Assembly: GCA_964344565.1 (NCBI GenBank) | Contig: CAYFNT010000006.1 | Span: 62,001-126,000, forward strand | Direction of reading: 5' to 3' | Origin: JACNKJ01 sp964344565 | Lineage (GTDB): Bacteria > Krumholzibacteriota > Krumholzibacteriia > JACNKJ01 | DNA length: 64,000 nucleotides | Part shown: piece after piece, positions 42,067-50,096 of the stretch | How the letters are laid out: every line of letters begins with the position of its first letter | Position numbering within the stretch: the first letter of the stretch is position 1 | The notes under the pieces: model-generated | What the model was told of the DNA's origin: nothing | Databases searched by the model: none | What the model saw: the letters and a program-made list of their open reading frames with translations, nothing else | Program-made: the position numbers and the translations under genes

Positions 42067-43700
42067 TGGACCTCCACTTTCGTCGCGCTGTGCTCGAGGG
42101 CCGCCGCCACGAGTCCGCGGAAGAGAGGATGGGGACGTCCGGGTCGGCTCTTCAGCTCGGGGTGGAACTGGGATGCCACGAAGAAGGGATGATCGGCCAG
42201 CTCCACCATCTCCACCAGCTCGCCGCCCGGCGAGAGGCCCGACAGCTTCAGGCCCGCCGCCTCGAGCTTGTCGCGGTACTGGTTGTTCACTTCGTAGCGA
42301 TGGCGATGGCGCTCATGGATGAGCTCCTCGCCGTAGGATTCCCGCGCCAGGGATCCCGCCTCGAGTTCGCAGGGGTAGCTGCCCAGGCGCATGGTGCCGC
42401 CCATCTGGCTGAGCCCCTTCTGTTCCTCCATCAGGCAGATCACCGGCGCCGGCGTCTGGGCCTTGAACTCGGTGCTGTGGGCTTCGGGCATGCCGGCCTT
42501 GTTGCGGGCGTACTCGATGACCGCCGCCTGCAGACCCAGACAGATGCCGAGATAGGGCACCCGATTCTCGCGGGCGTGCCTCACCGCGGCGATCTTCCCC
42601 TCCACGCCGCGCACGCCGAAACCGCCGGGCACCAGAATGCCGTCGAGGCCATCCAGGCGCTCCTCCACGTTCTCCTCGCCCAGGGACTCGCTGTCCACCC
42701 AGCGGATCTTCACGCGGGCGTCGTTGGTCTGTCCCGCATGGATGAAGGATTCGATGATGCTCTTGTAGCTGTCGTGGTGGTTCACGTACTTGCCCACCAC
42801 CCCGATCTCCACCTTCCTCGGCGCCGAGAGCATTCCCCGCACCATTGCCTCCCAGCCGGTGAGATCGGGCTCCGCGTAGTCGCGCCCGAGCTGTTCCATG
42901 ACCTGCCGGTCGAGTCCCTGGGCGTGAAGTCGAAGGGGAACCTCGTAGATGGACTCCACGTCCCGCGCCTCGATGACCTCCTCGGGAGCCACGTTGCAGA
43001 AGAGCCCGATCTTCTCCTTCACCTCTTCATCCAGCGGCCGCTGGGTGCGGCACATGAGGATGCCCGGCTGGATACCGATCTCGCGAAGCTTGTTCACGCT
43101 GTGCTGGGTGGGCTTGGTCTTGATCTCCCCCGCAGCTTCGATCCAGGGAACCAGGGTCAGGTGAATGTAGAGGACGTTCTCGCGGCCCATGTCGAAGGGG
43201 AACTGACGGATCGCCTCGAGGAAGGGCAGTCCCTCGATGTCGCCCACCGTGCCGCCGACCTCGGTGATGACCACGTCCAGTTCGGGATCGCTCTCCGCCA
43301 GGCGCAGGATTCGGCTTTTGATCTCACCGGTGACGTGGGGAATCACCTGCACGGTGCGGCCTAGGAAATCGCCCCGCCGTTCCTTGGTGAGGATGGCGTC
43401 GTAGATCTGTCCGGCGGTGACGTTGTTGTCGCGGCCCAGGGCCTGATCGAGATATCGTTCGTAGTGTCCGAGATCGAGGTCGGTCTCCGCGCCGTCGTCG
43501 GTCACGTAGACCTCGCCGTGCTGGAATGGGCTCATGGTCCCCGGATCCACGTTGAGATAGGGATCCAGTTTGAGCAGCGTGACGTTCAAGCCCTGCTTCT
43601 TCAGAAGCAGGCCCAGCGAGGCCGCCGCGATGCCCTTGCCCAGGGAGCTGACGACGCCCCCCATCACGAATATGAACTGGGTCTTGCCCTTTTGAGCCAC
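42063..43700 (-). CDS. pyrG: CTP synthase
   Basis: A 545-aa enzyme converting UTP to CTP with glutamine. Synthetase domain: FIFVMGGVVSSLGKGIAAAS, LKLDPYLNVDPGTMSPFQHG, EVGGTVGDIEGLPFLEAIRQ. Glutamine amidotransferase: GFGVRGVEGK, LGICLGLQAAVIE (nucleophile Cys), C-terminal QFHPELKSRPGRPHPLF. I chose GTG at 43700 (VAQKGKTQFIFVMGG) with GAGGA five bases upstream. CTP is needed to activate Kdo, consistent with kdsB on one side and kdsA on the other. A terminator lies upstream, between kdsB and pyrG. Confidence 0.97.
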   Translation of the reverse strand: MAQKGKTQFIFVMGGVVSSLGKGIAAASLGLLLKKQGLNVTLLKLDPYLNVDPGTMSPFQHGEVYVTDDGAETDLDLGHYERYLDQALGRDNNVTAGQIYDAILTKERRGDFLGRTVQVIPHVTGEIKSRILRLAESDPELDVVITEVGGTVGDIEGLPFLEAIRQFPFDMGRENVLYIHLTLVPWIEAAGEIKTKPTQHSVNKLREIGIQPGILMCRTQRPLDEEVKEKIGLFCNVAPEEVIEARDVESIYEVPLRLHAQGLDRQVMEQLGRDYAEPDLTGWEAMVRGMLSAPRKVEIGVVGKYVNHHDSYKSIIESFIHAGQTNDARVKIRWVDSESLGEENVEERLDGLDGILVPGGFGVRGVEGKIAAVRHARENRVPYLGICLGLQAAVIEYARNKAGMPEAHSTEFKAQTPAPVICLMEEQKGLSQMGGTMRLGSYPCELEAGSLARESYGEELIHERHRHRYEVNNQYRDKLEAAGLKLSGLSPGGELVEMVELADHPFFVASQFHPELKSRPGRPHPLFRGLVAAALEHSATKVEVQ

Positions 43701-43725
43701 GCCGTCCTCGCTTGTGTGGGGAAAC

Positions 43726-43753
43726 AAAAAACCGGGCTGCCTGCGCCGCCCGG
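43726..43753 (-). terminator. Intrinsic terminator between kdsB and pyrG
   Basis: Minus strand CCGGGC, 10-nt loop, GCCCGG, then six T. It lies 9 bp after the kdsB stop and 25 bp before the pyrG start. Confidence 0.8.
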
Positions 43754-43762
43754 AAGTAGAAA

Positions 43763-44473
43763 CTAAGCCTCTTCGAGCCGCTTTTCAATGACTTTCAGGT
43801 CCGAGGGCCGATCCACTCCGGGAGCCCAGTCGGCCGCCTCCAGCACGAACATGGACAGTCCCAGATCCAGGGCGCGGAGCTGCTCCAGGCCTTCGTCGAT
43901 TTCGCGAGGGGTGGCCTCGGCCGCGCAGAAGGCCCGCAGGGCGTCCGCCCGATAGAGATAGACTCCCGCGTGGCGCAGCAGCCCTCCCTCCGCCGGAGCC
44001 TCTTCGTAGATCCTGCGGAATTCCAGGGCGCGTCCCTCGGGATCCCGGTGAACCTTCACCCGATCGGCCTGGGCGAGTTCTCCGTCGGCCAGGGGAACCC
44101 CCACCGTGGCGATGTCCATGCCCGGTCGCCGCTCCATCTCCGCGATGAGCTCGTCCAGCACGGCGGGATCGGCCAGGGGCTCGTCCCCCTGCAGGTTGAG
44201 GATGAGGCCCTCCCAGTCGCCTGCGGCTTCCGCCACCCGGTCGCTGCCGCTGGGGTGCCGGGGCGAGGTCATCTTCGCCTCGTAGCCCGCCTCTTCCACG
44301 TGGCGGCGGATGCTCTCGTCGTCGGTGGCCACGAGCAGCTTCTCGGCGCCGCCCACCTGGGAGGCCCGGTCGCAGACCCGCAGTATGAGACTGCGTCCGG
44401 CGATCTCCACCAGGGGCTTGCCCGGGTAGCGGGTGGCGGCCATGCGAGCGGGAATCACGATGAGGGTGGACAT
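43763..44473 (-). CDS. kdsB: CMP-Kdo synthetase (3-deoxy-manno-octulosonate cytidylyltransferase)
   Basis: A 236-aa enzyme activating Kdo with CTP. N-terminal VIPARMAATRYPGKPLVEIA, LLVATDDESIRRHVEEAG, NLQGDEPLADPAVLDEL and KVHRDPEGRALEF are typical. One difference is TSPRHPSGSDRVAEAAGDW (family usually MTSxxHxSGTDR), with the key residues retained. The ATG at 44473 has GGAG five bases upstream, directly abutting the T-tract of the rpmA terminator. It therefore sits between two terminators. Confidence 0.95.
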   Translation of the reverse strand: MSTLIVIPARMAATRYPGKPLVEIAGRSLILRVCDRASQVGGAEKLLVATDDESIRRHVEEAGYEAKMTSPRHPSGSDRVAEAAGDWEGLILNLQGDEPLADPAVLDELIAEMERRPGMDIATVGVPLADGELAQADRVKVHRDPEGRALEFRRIYEEAPAEGGLLRHAGVYLYRADALRAFCAAEATPREIDEGLEQLRALDLGLSMFVLEAADWAPGVDRPSDLKVIEKRLEEA

Positions 44474-44481
44474 GGATCTCC

Positions 44482-44509
44482 AAAAAAAAGGCAGGCCGTC
44501 AGGCCTGCC
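44482..44509 (-). terminator. Intrinsic terminator after rpmA
   Basis: Minus strand GGCAGGCC, loop TGAC, GGCCTGCC, then eight T. A textbook terminator 22 bp after the rpmA stop; its T-tract ends 9 bp before the kdsB start codon. Confidence 0.92.
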
Positions 44510-44530
44510 TGAAGTCGAATTGCTCGGCGC

Positions 44531-44785
44531 TTAGGCCGGCAGCACGCTGCAGACCCTGCGATTCTTGCCCTTGCGGCTGTAGTTCACCTTGCCGTCCACC
44601 AGGGCGAACAGGGTGTAGTCGCCGCCCACGCCCACGTTCTCGCCGGGCAGGATGCTGGTGCCCCGCTGGCGCACGAGGATGGATCCGGCGCTCACGGTCT
44701 GGCCGGCATAGCGCTTGACGCCCAGGTACTGAGGATTGCTGTCGCGGCCGTTCTTGGAGCTGCCGACGCCTTTTTTATGAGCCAT
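44531..44785 (-). CDS. rpmA: 50S ribosomal protein L27
   Basis: An 84-aa protein near the peptidyl-transferase centre. The N-terminus MAHKKGVGSSKNGRDSNPQY is the E. coli-like uncleaved type, lacking the Firmicute N-terminal extension. LGVKRYAGQTVSAGSILVRQ and the Gly-rich middle are conserved. The ATG at 44785 has AGGAGG upstream. It follows rplU by 10 bp and ends before a strong terminator. Confidence 0.97.
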   Translation of the reverse strand: MAHKKGVGSSKNGRDSNPQYLGVKRYAGQTVSAGSILVRQRGTSILPGENVGVGGDYTLFALVDGKVNYSRKGKNRRVCSVLPA

Positions 44786-44795
44786 GGCCGTCCTC

Positions 44796-45104
44796 CTAGC
44801 TGATGGACTTGATCTTGAGCTCGGTGTACTGGGACCGATGCCCGAAAGTCCGGCGGTAGTTCTTGCGGCGCTTCATCTTGAAGACGCGAATCTTGCGGTC
44901 CTTACCGTGGGACAGGACCTCGGCGCTCACCTTGGCACCGTCCACGAAGGGCGTTCCGATGGTGATGTCGGAGCCTTCTCCGGTGGACAGAACTTGTTTG
45001 AATTCAACCGTTTGGCCGACCTCTTCGGAAAGCAGCGGCACGCGGATCACATCGTCCGCCTTCACCTTGAACTGCTTTCCCGCGACCTTGACCACAGCGT
45101 ACAC
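44796..45104 (-). CDS. rplU: 50S ribosomal protein L21
   Basis: A 102-aa protein starting at GTG 45104 (VYAVVKVAGKQFKVKADDVI), with AGGAGG seven bases upstream. GTPFVDGAKVSAEVLSHGKD and IRVFKMKRRKNYRRTFGHRS are the family signature. Typical length 102-104. A consensus promoter and a 5'-proximal hairpin overlapping the ribosome-binding site precede it. Confidence 0.97.
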   Translation of the reverse strand: MYAVVKVAGKQFKVKADDVIRVPLLSEEVGQTVEFKQVLSTGEGSDITIGTPFVDGAKVSAEVLSHGKDRKIRVFKMKRRKNYRRTFGHRSQYTELKIKSIS

Positions 45105-45110
45105 CGGGGC

Positions 45111-45132
45111 CCTCCTCGTTTTTGGCACGAAG
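45111..45132 (-). promoter_or_regulatory. Hairpin overlapping rplU Shine-Dalgarno
   Basis: Minus strand CTTCGT (45127-45132), 7-nt loop, ACGAGG (45114-45119); the second arm includes part of the GAGGAGG Shine-Dalgarno (45111-45117). It lies at the predicted 5' end of the transcript, as expected for an r-protein leader controlled at translation. Confidence 0.5.
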
Positions 45133-45137
45133 CCCTT

Positions 45138-45166
45138 TATTTACAAAACCCTGCGGCGATTGTCAA
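45138..45166 (-). promoter_or_regulatory. Promoter of rplU-rpmA
   Basis: Minus strand TTGACA (45161-45166), 17-bp spacer, TAAATA (45138-45143), in the 84-bp rng-rplU gap. Perfect -35. Confidence 0.75.
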
Positions 45167-45188
45167 GCCGGCCGCCGGCCTTTTTCCG

Positions 45189-46727
45189 CTATCGCGTGAC
45201 CGCCGCCAGCAGGTCTCGGCCGGTCTCCAGGGCCGTAACCTCGAAATGCTCCCGATGCAGCCGGGGATCATCCAACAGGTGGAGTTCCACCCGGTATTCC
45301 TCTTCCAGATCCCGCAGGATCTCGATGCGATTGACGCGCAGGTAGTGCGCCAGCACGGGATTGACCCTCACCTGGAACTTCCGCTCCCGCACCCGGGCCG
45401 AGATCCGGCGCAGGATGGTCTCCACCCGATTGCTCAGGCTCTCGCTGGTGAGGATGTGTCCCGATCCGTGGCAGTAGCTGCATTCCTCGTTGTAGAAATG
45501 CAGCAGGCTGGGCCGCACGCGCTTGCGGCTCATCTCCACCAGGCCCAGGGCCGTGATGTCGAAGATCTTGGTGCGGGCCCGGTCGCGGCGCATGGAGTTC
45601 TTCAGCTCCGCCACGACCTTGTGCTTGTCGCTCTCGCGGTCCATGTCGATGAAATCGATCACGATGATGCCGCCGATGTCCCGCAGTCGCAGCTGCCGGG
45701 CGATCTCGCGGGCGGCGTAGAGATTGGTCTGGAAGATGGTCTCCGCCTGACTCTTCTTCCCCACGAACTTGCCCGTGTTGATGTCGATGGCCACCAGGGC
45801 CTCGGTGTGATCGAAGAGCAGGTATCCGCCCTTCTTCAGCCAGACCTGCCGCCGCATGACCTTCTCGAGTTCGGTCTCGATGCCGAAGTGGTCGAAGAGC
45901 GGTTCCTTCTCCCGATAGTAGAGCACCCGGCGCTCCAGTTCGGGCGCGAAGCCGCGGATATAGTCGGCGAGCTTGCGGTGCTCATCCTCATCGTCGATGA
46001 GGAGGCGCTTGACCTCTTCGTCGAAGAGATCGCGCACCAGGCCGATGACCATGCCCACTTCCTCGTGGAGGCGGCTGGGCGCCTTGCCGCGGCCCGAACG
46101 CTCCTCGAGCTTGCGATGGATGGCCACCTGGGTCTTGATGTCCTCTTCGAGCTGCGCCTCATCCACGCCTTCCCCCGCGGTGCGCACGATGGTGGCGTAG
46201 CCTCGGGGCTTGGCCTTCTGCACGATGCGCTTGAGACGGCCCCGCTCCTGGCGATCGAGGATCTTCCGGCTGATGCCGATGTACTCCAGGCCCGGCATCA
46301 CCACGCAGAACTTGCCCGGAAGGGAGAGCTGGGCGGAAAGCCGCGGCCCCTTGGTGCCGATGGGCTCCTTGATCACCTGCACCTGGACGGTGTCGCCCTT
46401 TTTCAGGAGGGATTCGATGGGAGGATACTGCACCGGCTCGCGACGTCCGCGGCGGCCGCCTCCCTCGCCTTCGTTCTCGAGGTCGGCGAGTTTAGACTCC
46501 CCCTCGGCAACGTCGGAGACGTGGAGGAAGCCGGCCTTCTCCATGCCGATGTCCACGAAGGCGGCCTGGATGCCGGGCAGAACCGCCTTGACCACGCCCT
46601 TGTAGACGTTGCCGACGATGCGCCGGTCATCCGGACGCTCCACAAGGAATTCGACCAGGTCGCCCTGTTCCCGGATCGCCACCCGAACTTCCGTCGGGTT
46701 GACGTTGACGAAGATTTCCTTCTGCAT
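45189..46727 (-). CDS. rng: Ribonuclease E/G family endoribonuclease
   Basis: A 512-aa enzyme. S1 domain: YKGVVKAVLPGIQAAFVDIG and KAGFLHVSDV (about 42-75). RNase H-like and DNase I-like regions with GGYLLFDHTEALVAIDINTG and GGIIVIDFIDMD (catalytic acids). Zn-link CSYCHGSGH (about 417-425). It lacks the long E. coli RNase E C-terminal scaffold, so it is RNase G-like in size; a Gly/Arg insert (EGEGGGRRGRREPVQY) lies inside the S1 domain. The ATG at 46727 begins the rng-rplU-rpmA group, a widespread linkage. The leader contains two or three small hairpins. Confidence 0.95.
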   Translation of the reverse strand: MQKEIFVNVNPTEVRVAIREQGDLVEFLVERPDDRRIVGNVYKGVVKAVLPGIQAAFVDIGMEKAGFLHVSDVAEGESKLADLENEGEGGGRRGRREPVQYPPIESLLKKGDTVQVQVIKEPIGTKGPRLSAQLSLPGKFCVVMPGLEYIGISRKILDRQERGRLKRIVQKAKPRGYATIVRTAGEGVDEAQLEEDIKTQVAIHRKLEERSGRGKAPSRLHEEVGMVIGLVRDLFDEEVKRLLIDDEDEHRKLADYIRGFAPELERRVLYYREKEPLFDHFGIETELEKVMRRQVWLKKGGYLLFDHTEALVAIDINTGKFVGKKSQAETIFQTNLYAAREIARQLRLRDIGGIIVIDFIDMDRESDKHKVVAELKNSMRRDRARTKIFDITALGLVEMSRKRVRPSLLHFYNEECSYCHGSGHILTSESLSNRVETILRRISARVRERKFQVRVNPVLAHYLRVNRIEILRDLEEEYRVELHLLDDPRLHREHFEVTALETGRDLLAAVTR

Positions 46728-46733
46728 GCACAG

Positions 46734-46783
46734 CCCCGTTCCAGCGCGTCAGCGCCCGGGGATGCCAGCCCGCCTTGCGGCGG
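46734..46783 (-). promoter_or_regulatory. Structured leader of rng
   Basis: Inverted repeats lie upstream of the rng start: nested CCCCG/CGGGG with GCGC/GCGC inside (46734-46761), and CCGCC-GCAA-GGCGG with a GNRA-type tetraloop (46770-46783). They may mediate autoregulated decay, as known for E. coli rne; inferred by position. Confidence 0.4.
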
Positions 46784-46803
46784 TCGGTCGAAGGAGGAGA
46801 ATC

Positions 46804-46822
46804 GGCCCGCCGACGGCGGGCC
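46804..46822 (-). terminator. Possible terminator of Asp-rich lipoprotein gene
   Basis: An 8-bp GC stem (GGCCCGCC/GGCGGGCC, 3-nt loop) just after the stop of the lipoprotein gene, followed on the minus strand by a weak pyrimidine stretch (GATTCTCCTCC) without a clear T-run. Confidence 0.45.
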
Positions 46823-46833
46823 ATTCGGTCTGC

Positions 46834-48534
46834 CTAGGGCAGCGTCTCGCTGGTTATCAGGACCCTTCGGTCCCCCTCGGGGAAGCGCCATGCTTCGTAG
46901 ACGATCTGATCGCCTCCCGGGGTGAATCGGGGCAGCAGTTCCTGGCCCGGGTCGTTGGTGACCCTGACCTTTCCATCACCGCTCGAATCCATGATCCAGA
47001 GATCGGCGGAACCGTGTTGGCTCGATACGTAGACGATCCGGGTTCCGTCATCCGAATAGGCGGCATAGCTTTCCAGCCATCCGCTGTCGGTCAGGTTGTC
47101 CGTCGAGACAACGATGACCGAGTCCGCTTCGTACGAGAGGTTCATGCGATAGATGTCGCCGTCCAGCTCGTAGAGCAATTCGTCCTCATTGACCGGGTTG
47201 AAGAAAGGCTGGCGTCCCCCATCGTTGGTGAGGGGAATGGGAACCTGAGTCTCGTCAGGCAGTCCATCCACACCGATTTTCACAACCCAAATGCCGTCGC
47301 GGATGAAGTCGGCGTCCTCATCGTGAATTCCGTCTTCGTCGTCGTCCGCGGCGGGGTCGTAACCGTTAGCGAAAAAGTTCTCCATGCGAAGTGTGGCGTG
47401 CCGCACTTCCAAGTCGTCGAAACCCGACAGGCCATCATTGTCGACGTCGCCGCCGGACCATCCGGGCGAGCCATCGCCGTTCAAATCGCCAACGGGATCC
47501 TCGTCGGTCCGGCCGTCGCCGTCATTGTCGATGTCGTCGTCGGGGTCTTCATCCATGAGCCCGTCTTCGTCGTCGTCGGAGACGGGGTCGTAGTTCTGCA
47601 TGTTCCAGGCGTAGCTGCCCGCTTCGGGGCCGGGTTCGCTCATGGCCTGCACCTGGAGATCGAATTCGTCTTCGAAGCCGTCGCCGTCGTCATCCTCGCC
47701 GGCGATGCCGGGGGCTCCGTCGTCTTCGAGACCGGAATAGGTCTCGATGGCGCCCACGGGATCTTCGCCGGCCTCGCCGTCGAAATCGTGGTCGCCGCTG
47801 ATGCTAAGGGTGTCGCTGTAGGCCAGCCACTGGTCGCCGAAGCTGTTGGGTATGGCGGCGCTGCCATAGTATCCGCCCGTGAAGGCGAACAGGGTCTCAC
47901 CGGGATCGGCGGGATCGGGAATCTCGGTCTTGCTGTACCAGAATTCCCAGATGGGATTGCGTCCCTCATTGATGTCGAAGACATCTTCCAGGGACAGGTC
48001 GAAGTCGCCGATCATGGGAGCGGTCGTGGAGGCCAGCTGCGGGACGCCGCCATATCCCATGGAGTAGAAGATCCGCTGGGAGACGGGGTCGTAGAAGAGA
48101 TGCCTCGGCCCGGCGAAGTAGGCGCTGCCCGGGTAGTTGGGGAAATCGCCGTCGTCCCCCTCGAACTCGTAGAGACCGATGCGGGAGAAGGCTTCGGCAT
48201 GGGGCCCCCAGAAGCTGTCATTGAGCGTGGAGAAGTAGAGGCTCTCGGGGAAGGACTCGAAGAAGCCGTCGCTGTCGGAGTCTTCCAGTTCCAGAAGGTA
48301 GATGTCTCCCGAACCGCCGTAGGTGCTCGTGAAGGCGAGCAGCGCGTTCTGTCCGCTCGTCTCGAGGATGAGCGGGGATCCCGAGTCCCAGGCCGGAGTA
48401 AGATTGATGGTGGCCATGATGGGAACGTGGGGATCCGGCGGAGAAGTGCTCGAGGTGCTGCTGCAACCCGCCATGAGCGCGGCCCAAGCAAATCCCAACA
48501 CAGCGATGCCCAGCGCGAGACGATGCTTCTTCAT
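46834..48534 (-). CDS. Large lipoprotein with PD40/TolB-like blades and Asp-rich calcium-type repeats
   Basis: 566 aa, starting at ATG 48534 (MKKHRLALGIAVLGFAWAAL) with AGGAG eight bases upstream. The signal peptide ends in lipobox LMAGC, so it is predicted to be lipidated. The N-terminal and C-terminal parts contain beta-propeller-like blades (NALLAFTSTYGGSGDIYLLE; DDGTRIVYVSSQHGSADLWI, a PD40-type motif). The middle (about 255-430) carries many DxDxDG repeats resembling thrombospondin type 3 or EF-hand-like calcium sites (EDDDGDGFEDEFD, DIDNDGDGRTDEDP, DVDNDGLSGFDDLE). Probably a surface calcium-binding protein of unknown function. Consensus promoter upstream. Confidence 0.82.
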   Translation of the reverse strand: MKKHRLALGIAVLGFAWAALMAGCSSTSSTSPPDPHVPIMATINLTPAWDSGSPLILETSGQNALLAFTSTYGGSGDIYLLELEDSDSDGFFESFPESLYFSTLNDSFWGPHAEAFSRIGLYEFEGDDGDFPNYPGSAYFAGPRHLFYDPVSQRIFYSMGYGGVPQLASTTAPMIGDFDLSLEDVFDINEGRNPIWEFWYSKTEIPDPADPGETLFAFTGGYYGSAAIPNSFGDQWLAYSDTLSISGDHDFDGEAGEDPVGAIETYSGLEDDGAPGIAGEDDDGDGFEDEFDLQVQAMSEPGPEAGSYAWNMQNYDPVSDDDEDGLMDEDPDDDIDNDGDGRTDEDPVGDLNGDGSPGWSGGDVDNDGLSGFDDLEVRHATLRMENFFANGYDPAADDDEDGIHDEDADFIRDGIWVVKIGVDGLPDETQVPIPLTNDGGRQPFFNPVNEDELLYELDGDIYRMNLSYEADSVIVVSTDNLTDSGWLESYAAYSDDGTRIVYVSSQHGSADLWIMDSSGDGKVRVTNDPGQELLPRFTPGGDQIVYEAWRFPEGDRRVLITSETLP

Positions 48535-48631
48535 GGAAAAACTCCTGACCCTTATCTGGTTAGATGCGGGTGGGGCGCCTGCAATGGCTCTGCGACAGAA
48601 AAATGGAAGCCGGAAGGCTCCCAAACACCTT

Positions 48632-48660
48632 TGGATAACATTCCGCAACCGGGGTGTCAA
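48632..48660 (-). promoter_or_regulatory. Promoter of Asp-rich lipoprotein
   Basis: Minus strand TTGACA (48655-48660), 17-bp spacer, TATCCA (48632-48637). The leader is about 90 nt. It lies in the 300-bp divergent gap to proline dehydrogenase; nothing else is visible in that gap apart from the two promoters. Confidence 0.8.
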
Positions 48661-48765
48661 GTCCGGCAACCGAATGTCTCTGTGGAAGATGCGTGATTTG
48701 CACGCTTTCGGCAAGACCCCGGGGATGCTTTTCCGGGACCGGCTCCAAGTTCTGTATTCTGGGAG

Positions 48766-48794
48766 TTGACCGTCTTCAACTCCGTCCCTACCTT
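48766..48794 (+). promoter_or_regulatory. Promoter of proline dehydrogenase
   Basis: TTGACC (48766-48771), 17-bp spacer, TACCTT (48789-48794), about 40 bp upstream of the start codon. Divergent to the lipoprotein promoter, 105 bp between the -35 boxes. Confidence 0.6.
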
Positions 48795-48834
48795 GGCATT
48801 CGCCCTGTGGCTCGTCTTCAGCGGAAGGACATCC

Positions 48835-49734
48835 ATGCCTTCGATTTTGGACAAGACCATCGCCGCTCTGCTCCCAGCGGTCCCCAAACCGCTCGTGCGC
48901 AAGTTTTCCAGCCCATACATCGCCGGTGAGGATTTCGAAGACGCGGCCCGCGTTTCGGCGGAGCTGAGGAGCGACGGCATCCGCAGTACCATGGACATCC
49001 TGGGCGAGCACGTGAGCACGCTCGAAAAGGCCGGCGAGTACGGCGAGGCCTACCTGGGGCTGCTCGCCGACCAGGACCGCCTGGGCCTGGACCGCAACGT
49101 GTCCATCAAGCTCAGCATGCTGGGACTGGGCCTCGACCGGGATTTCTGCCTCGAGGGCATGCAGCGCATCATGGAGAAGGCCTCGGCCCTGGGCACCAAG
49201 ATCCGCATCGACATGGAAGATTCCAGCTGCACCGACGACACGCTCTGGATCTACCGCAAGCTGCGCGGAAGCTACGAGAACATCGGCGTGGTACTCCAGG
49301 CCTACATGCACCGCACCCTCGAGGACGTGAAGGCCCTGGCCGACCTGAATCCCGACTACCGTCTCTGCAAGGGCATCTACATCGAATCGCCCGAGGTGGC
49401 CATCCAGGATCCGGAGGGCATCAACGAGAACTTCATCTCGGTGCTTGAAGCCATGTGGGAGTCGGGCAGCTACGTGGGAGTGGCCACCCACGACGAGGCG
49501 CTCATCGACCGGGTGGTGTCCCTCATTCGAAGTCGCGGGCTCGGGCCGGAACGCTACGAGTTCCAGATGCTTCTGGGCGTGCAGTCTCGGCTGCGGGATC
49601 GACTCCTGCGAGAAGGGCACCCGCTGCGCATCTACATCCCCTTCGGACGGGACTGGTACGCCTACAGCCTCCGCCGCCTCAAGGAGAACCCGGCGGTGGC
49701 GGGGCACGTCTTCCGCTCCATGCTCAGGGGATGA
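48835..49734 (+). CDS. Proline dehydrogenase (monofunctional)
   Basis: A 299-aa FAD enzyme oxidising proline to pyrroline-5-carboxylate. TIM-barrel motifs: STMDILGEHVSTLEKAGEYG, NVSIKLSMLGLGLDRDF, TKIRIDMEDSS, GVVLQAYMHRTLEDVKALAD, YRLCKGIYIES, VGVATHDEALI, YEFQMLLGVQSRLRDRLL and the C-terminal IYIPFGRDWYAYSLRRLKEN. Size matches Thermus/Bacillus-type monofunctional enzymes, not PutA. I chose ATG 48835 (MPSILDKTIAALLP) with GAAGGAC upstream. The partner P5C dehydrogenase is not in the window. Its 3' end overlaps the convergent gene at 49724 by 11 bp. Confidence 0.94.
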   Translation: MPSILDKTIAALLPAVPKPLVRKFSSPYIAGEDFEDAARVSAELRSDGIRSTMDILGEHVSTLEKAGEYGEAYLGLLADQDRLGLDRNVSIKLSMLGLGLDRDFCLEGMQRIMEKASALGTKIRIDMEDSSCTDDTLWIYRKLRGSYENIGVVLQAYMHRTLEDVKALADLNPDYRLCKGIYIESPEVAIQDPEGINENFISVLEAMWESGSYVGVATHDEALIDRVVSLIRSRGLGPERYEFQMLLGVQSRLRDRLLREGHPLRIYIPFGRDWYAYSLRRLKENPAVAGHVFRSMLRG

Positions 49735-50095
49735 GCCCCAGCTCCTCGGCTTCCCTATCGAGATTGCAGGGATCCAGTTCGCTGCCCTCGCAGAGATCCA
49801 GCACCGCCATTCCCGCGCGCAGTATGAGCCGCTTCACCGCCGGGGTCTTCTCGGGATCGGTGGACTCGTAACAGCGCAGGATGACCGCATCCTCGCGATG
49901 CTGGATCGACAGGAAGAAGTGCCGGGGCAGGCCGCCCTCGGCCACCAGGGCCTCGGCCAGGATACGCGCCTCCCCCCGTTCCATGAAGTACTCCACGACC
50001 TTCTGCACGCCGGTCTCGTCGCGATGGGAGAAGCGCTCCAGCGCCTCGAACAGCTCGGGCAGCGGGCGGCCCGGACGAATCTTCACGTGGGGCAT
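49724..50095 (-). CDS. Uncharacterised 123-aa protein
   Basis: Not recognised. A small soluble protein (starts MPHVKIRPGRPLPELFEALE) with mixed alpha/beta pattern, no signal peptide and no membrane segment. It contains a charged middle (RHFFLSIQHREDAVILRCYE) and ends REAEELGLIP. The ATG at 50095 is 1 bp after the truD stop (TGA-C-ATG), so it is probably translated with truD and trmB; a role in RNA metabolism is only a context guess. Codon use resembles its neighbours, and the frame is continuous. Confidence 0.7.
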   Translation of the reverse strand: MPHVKIRPGRPLPELFEALERFSHRDETGVQKVVEYFMERGEARILAEALVAEGGLPRHFFLSIQHREDAVILRCYESTDPEKTPAVKRLILRAGMAVLDLCEGSELDPCNLDREAEELGLIP

Positions 50096-50096
50096 G

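Noticed and set aside
44784..46925. 713-codon open frame on the plus strand
   Set aside because: Antisense to rplU and rng, both certain.
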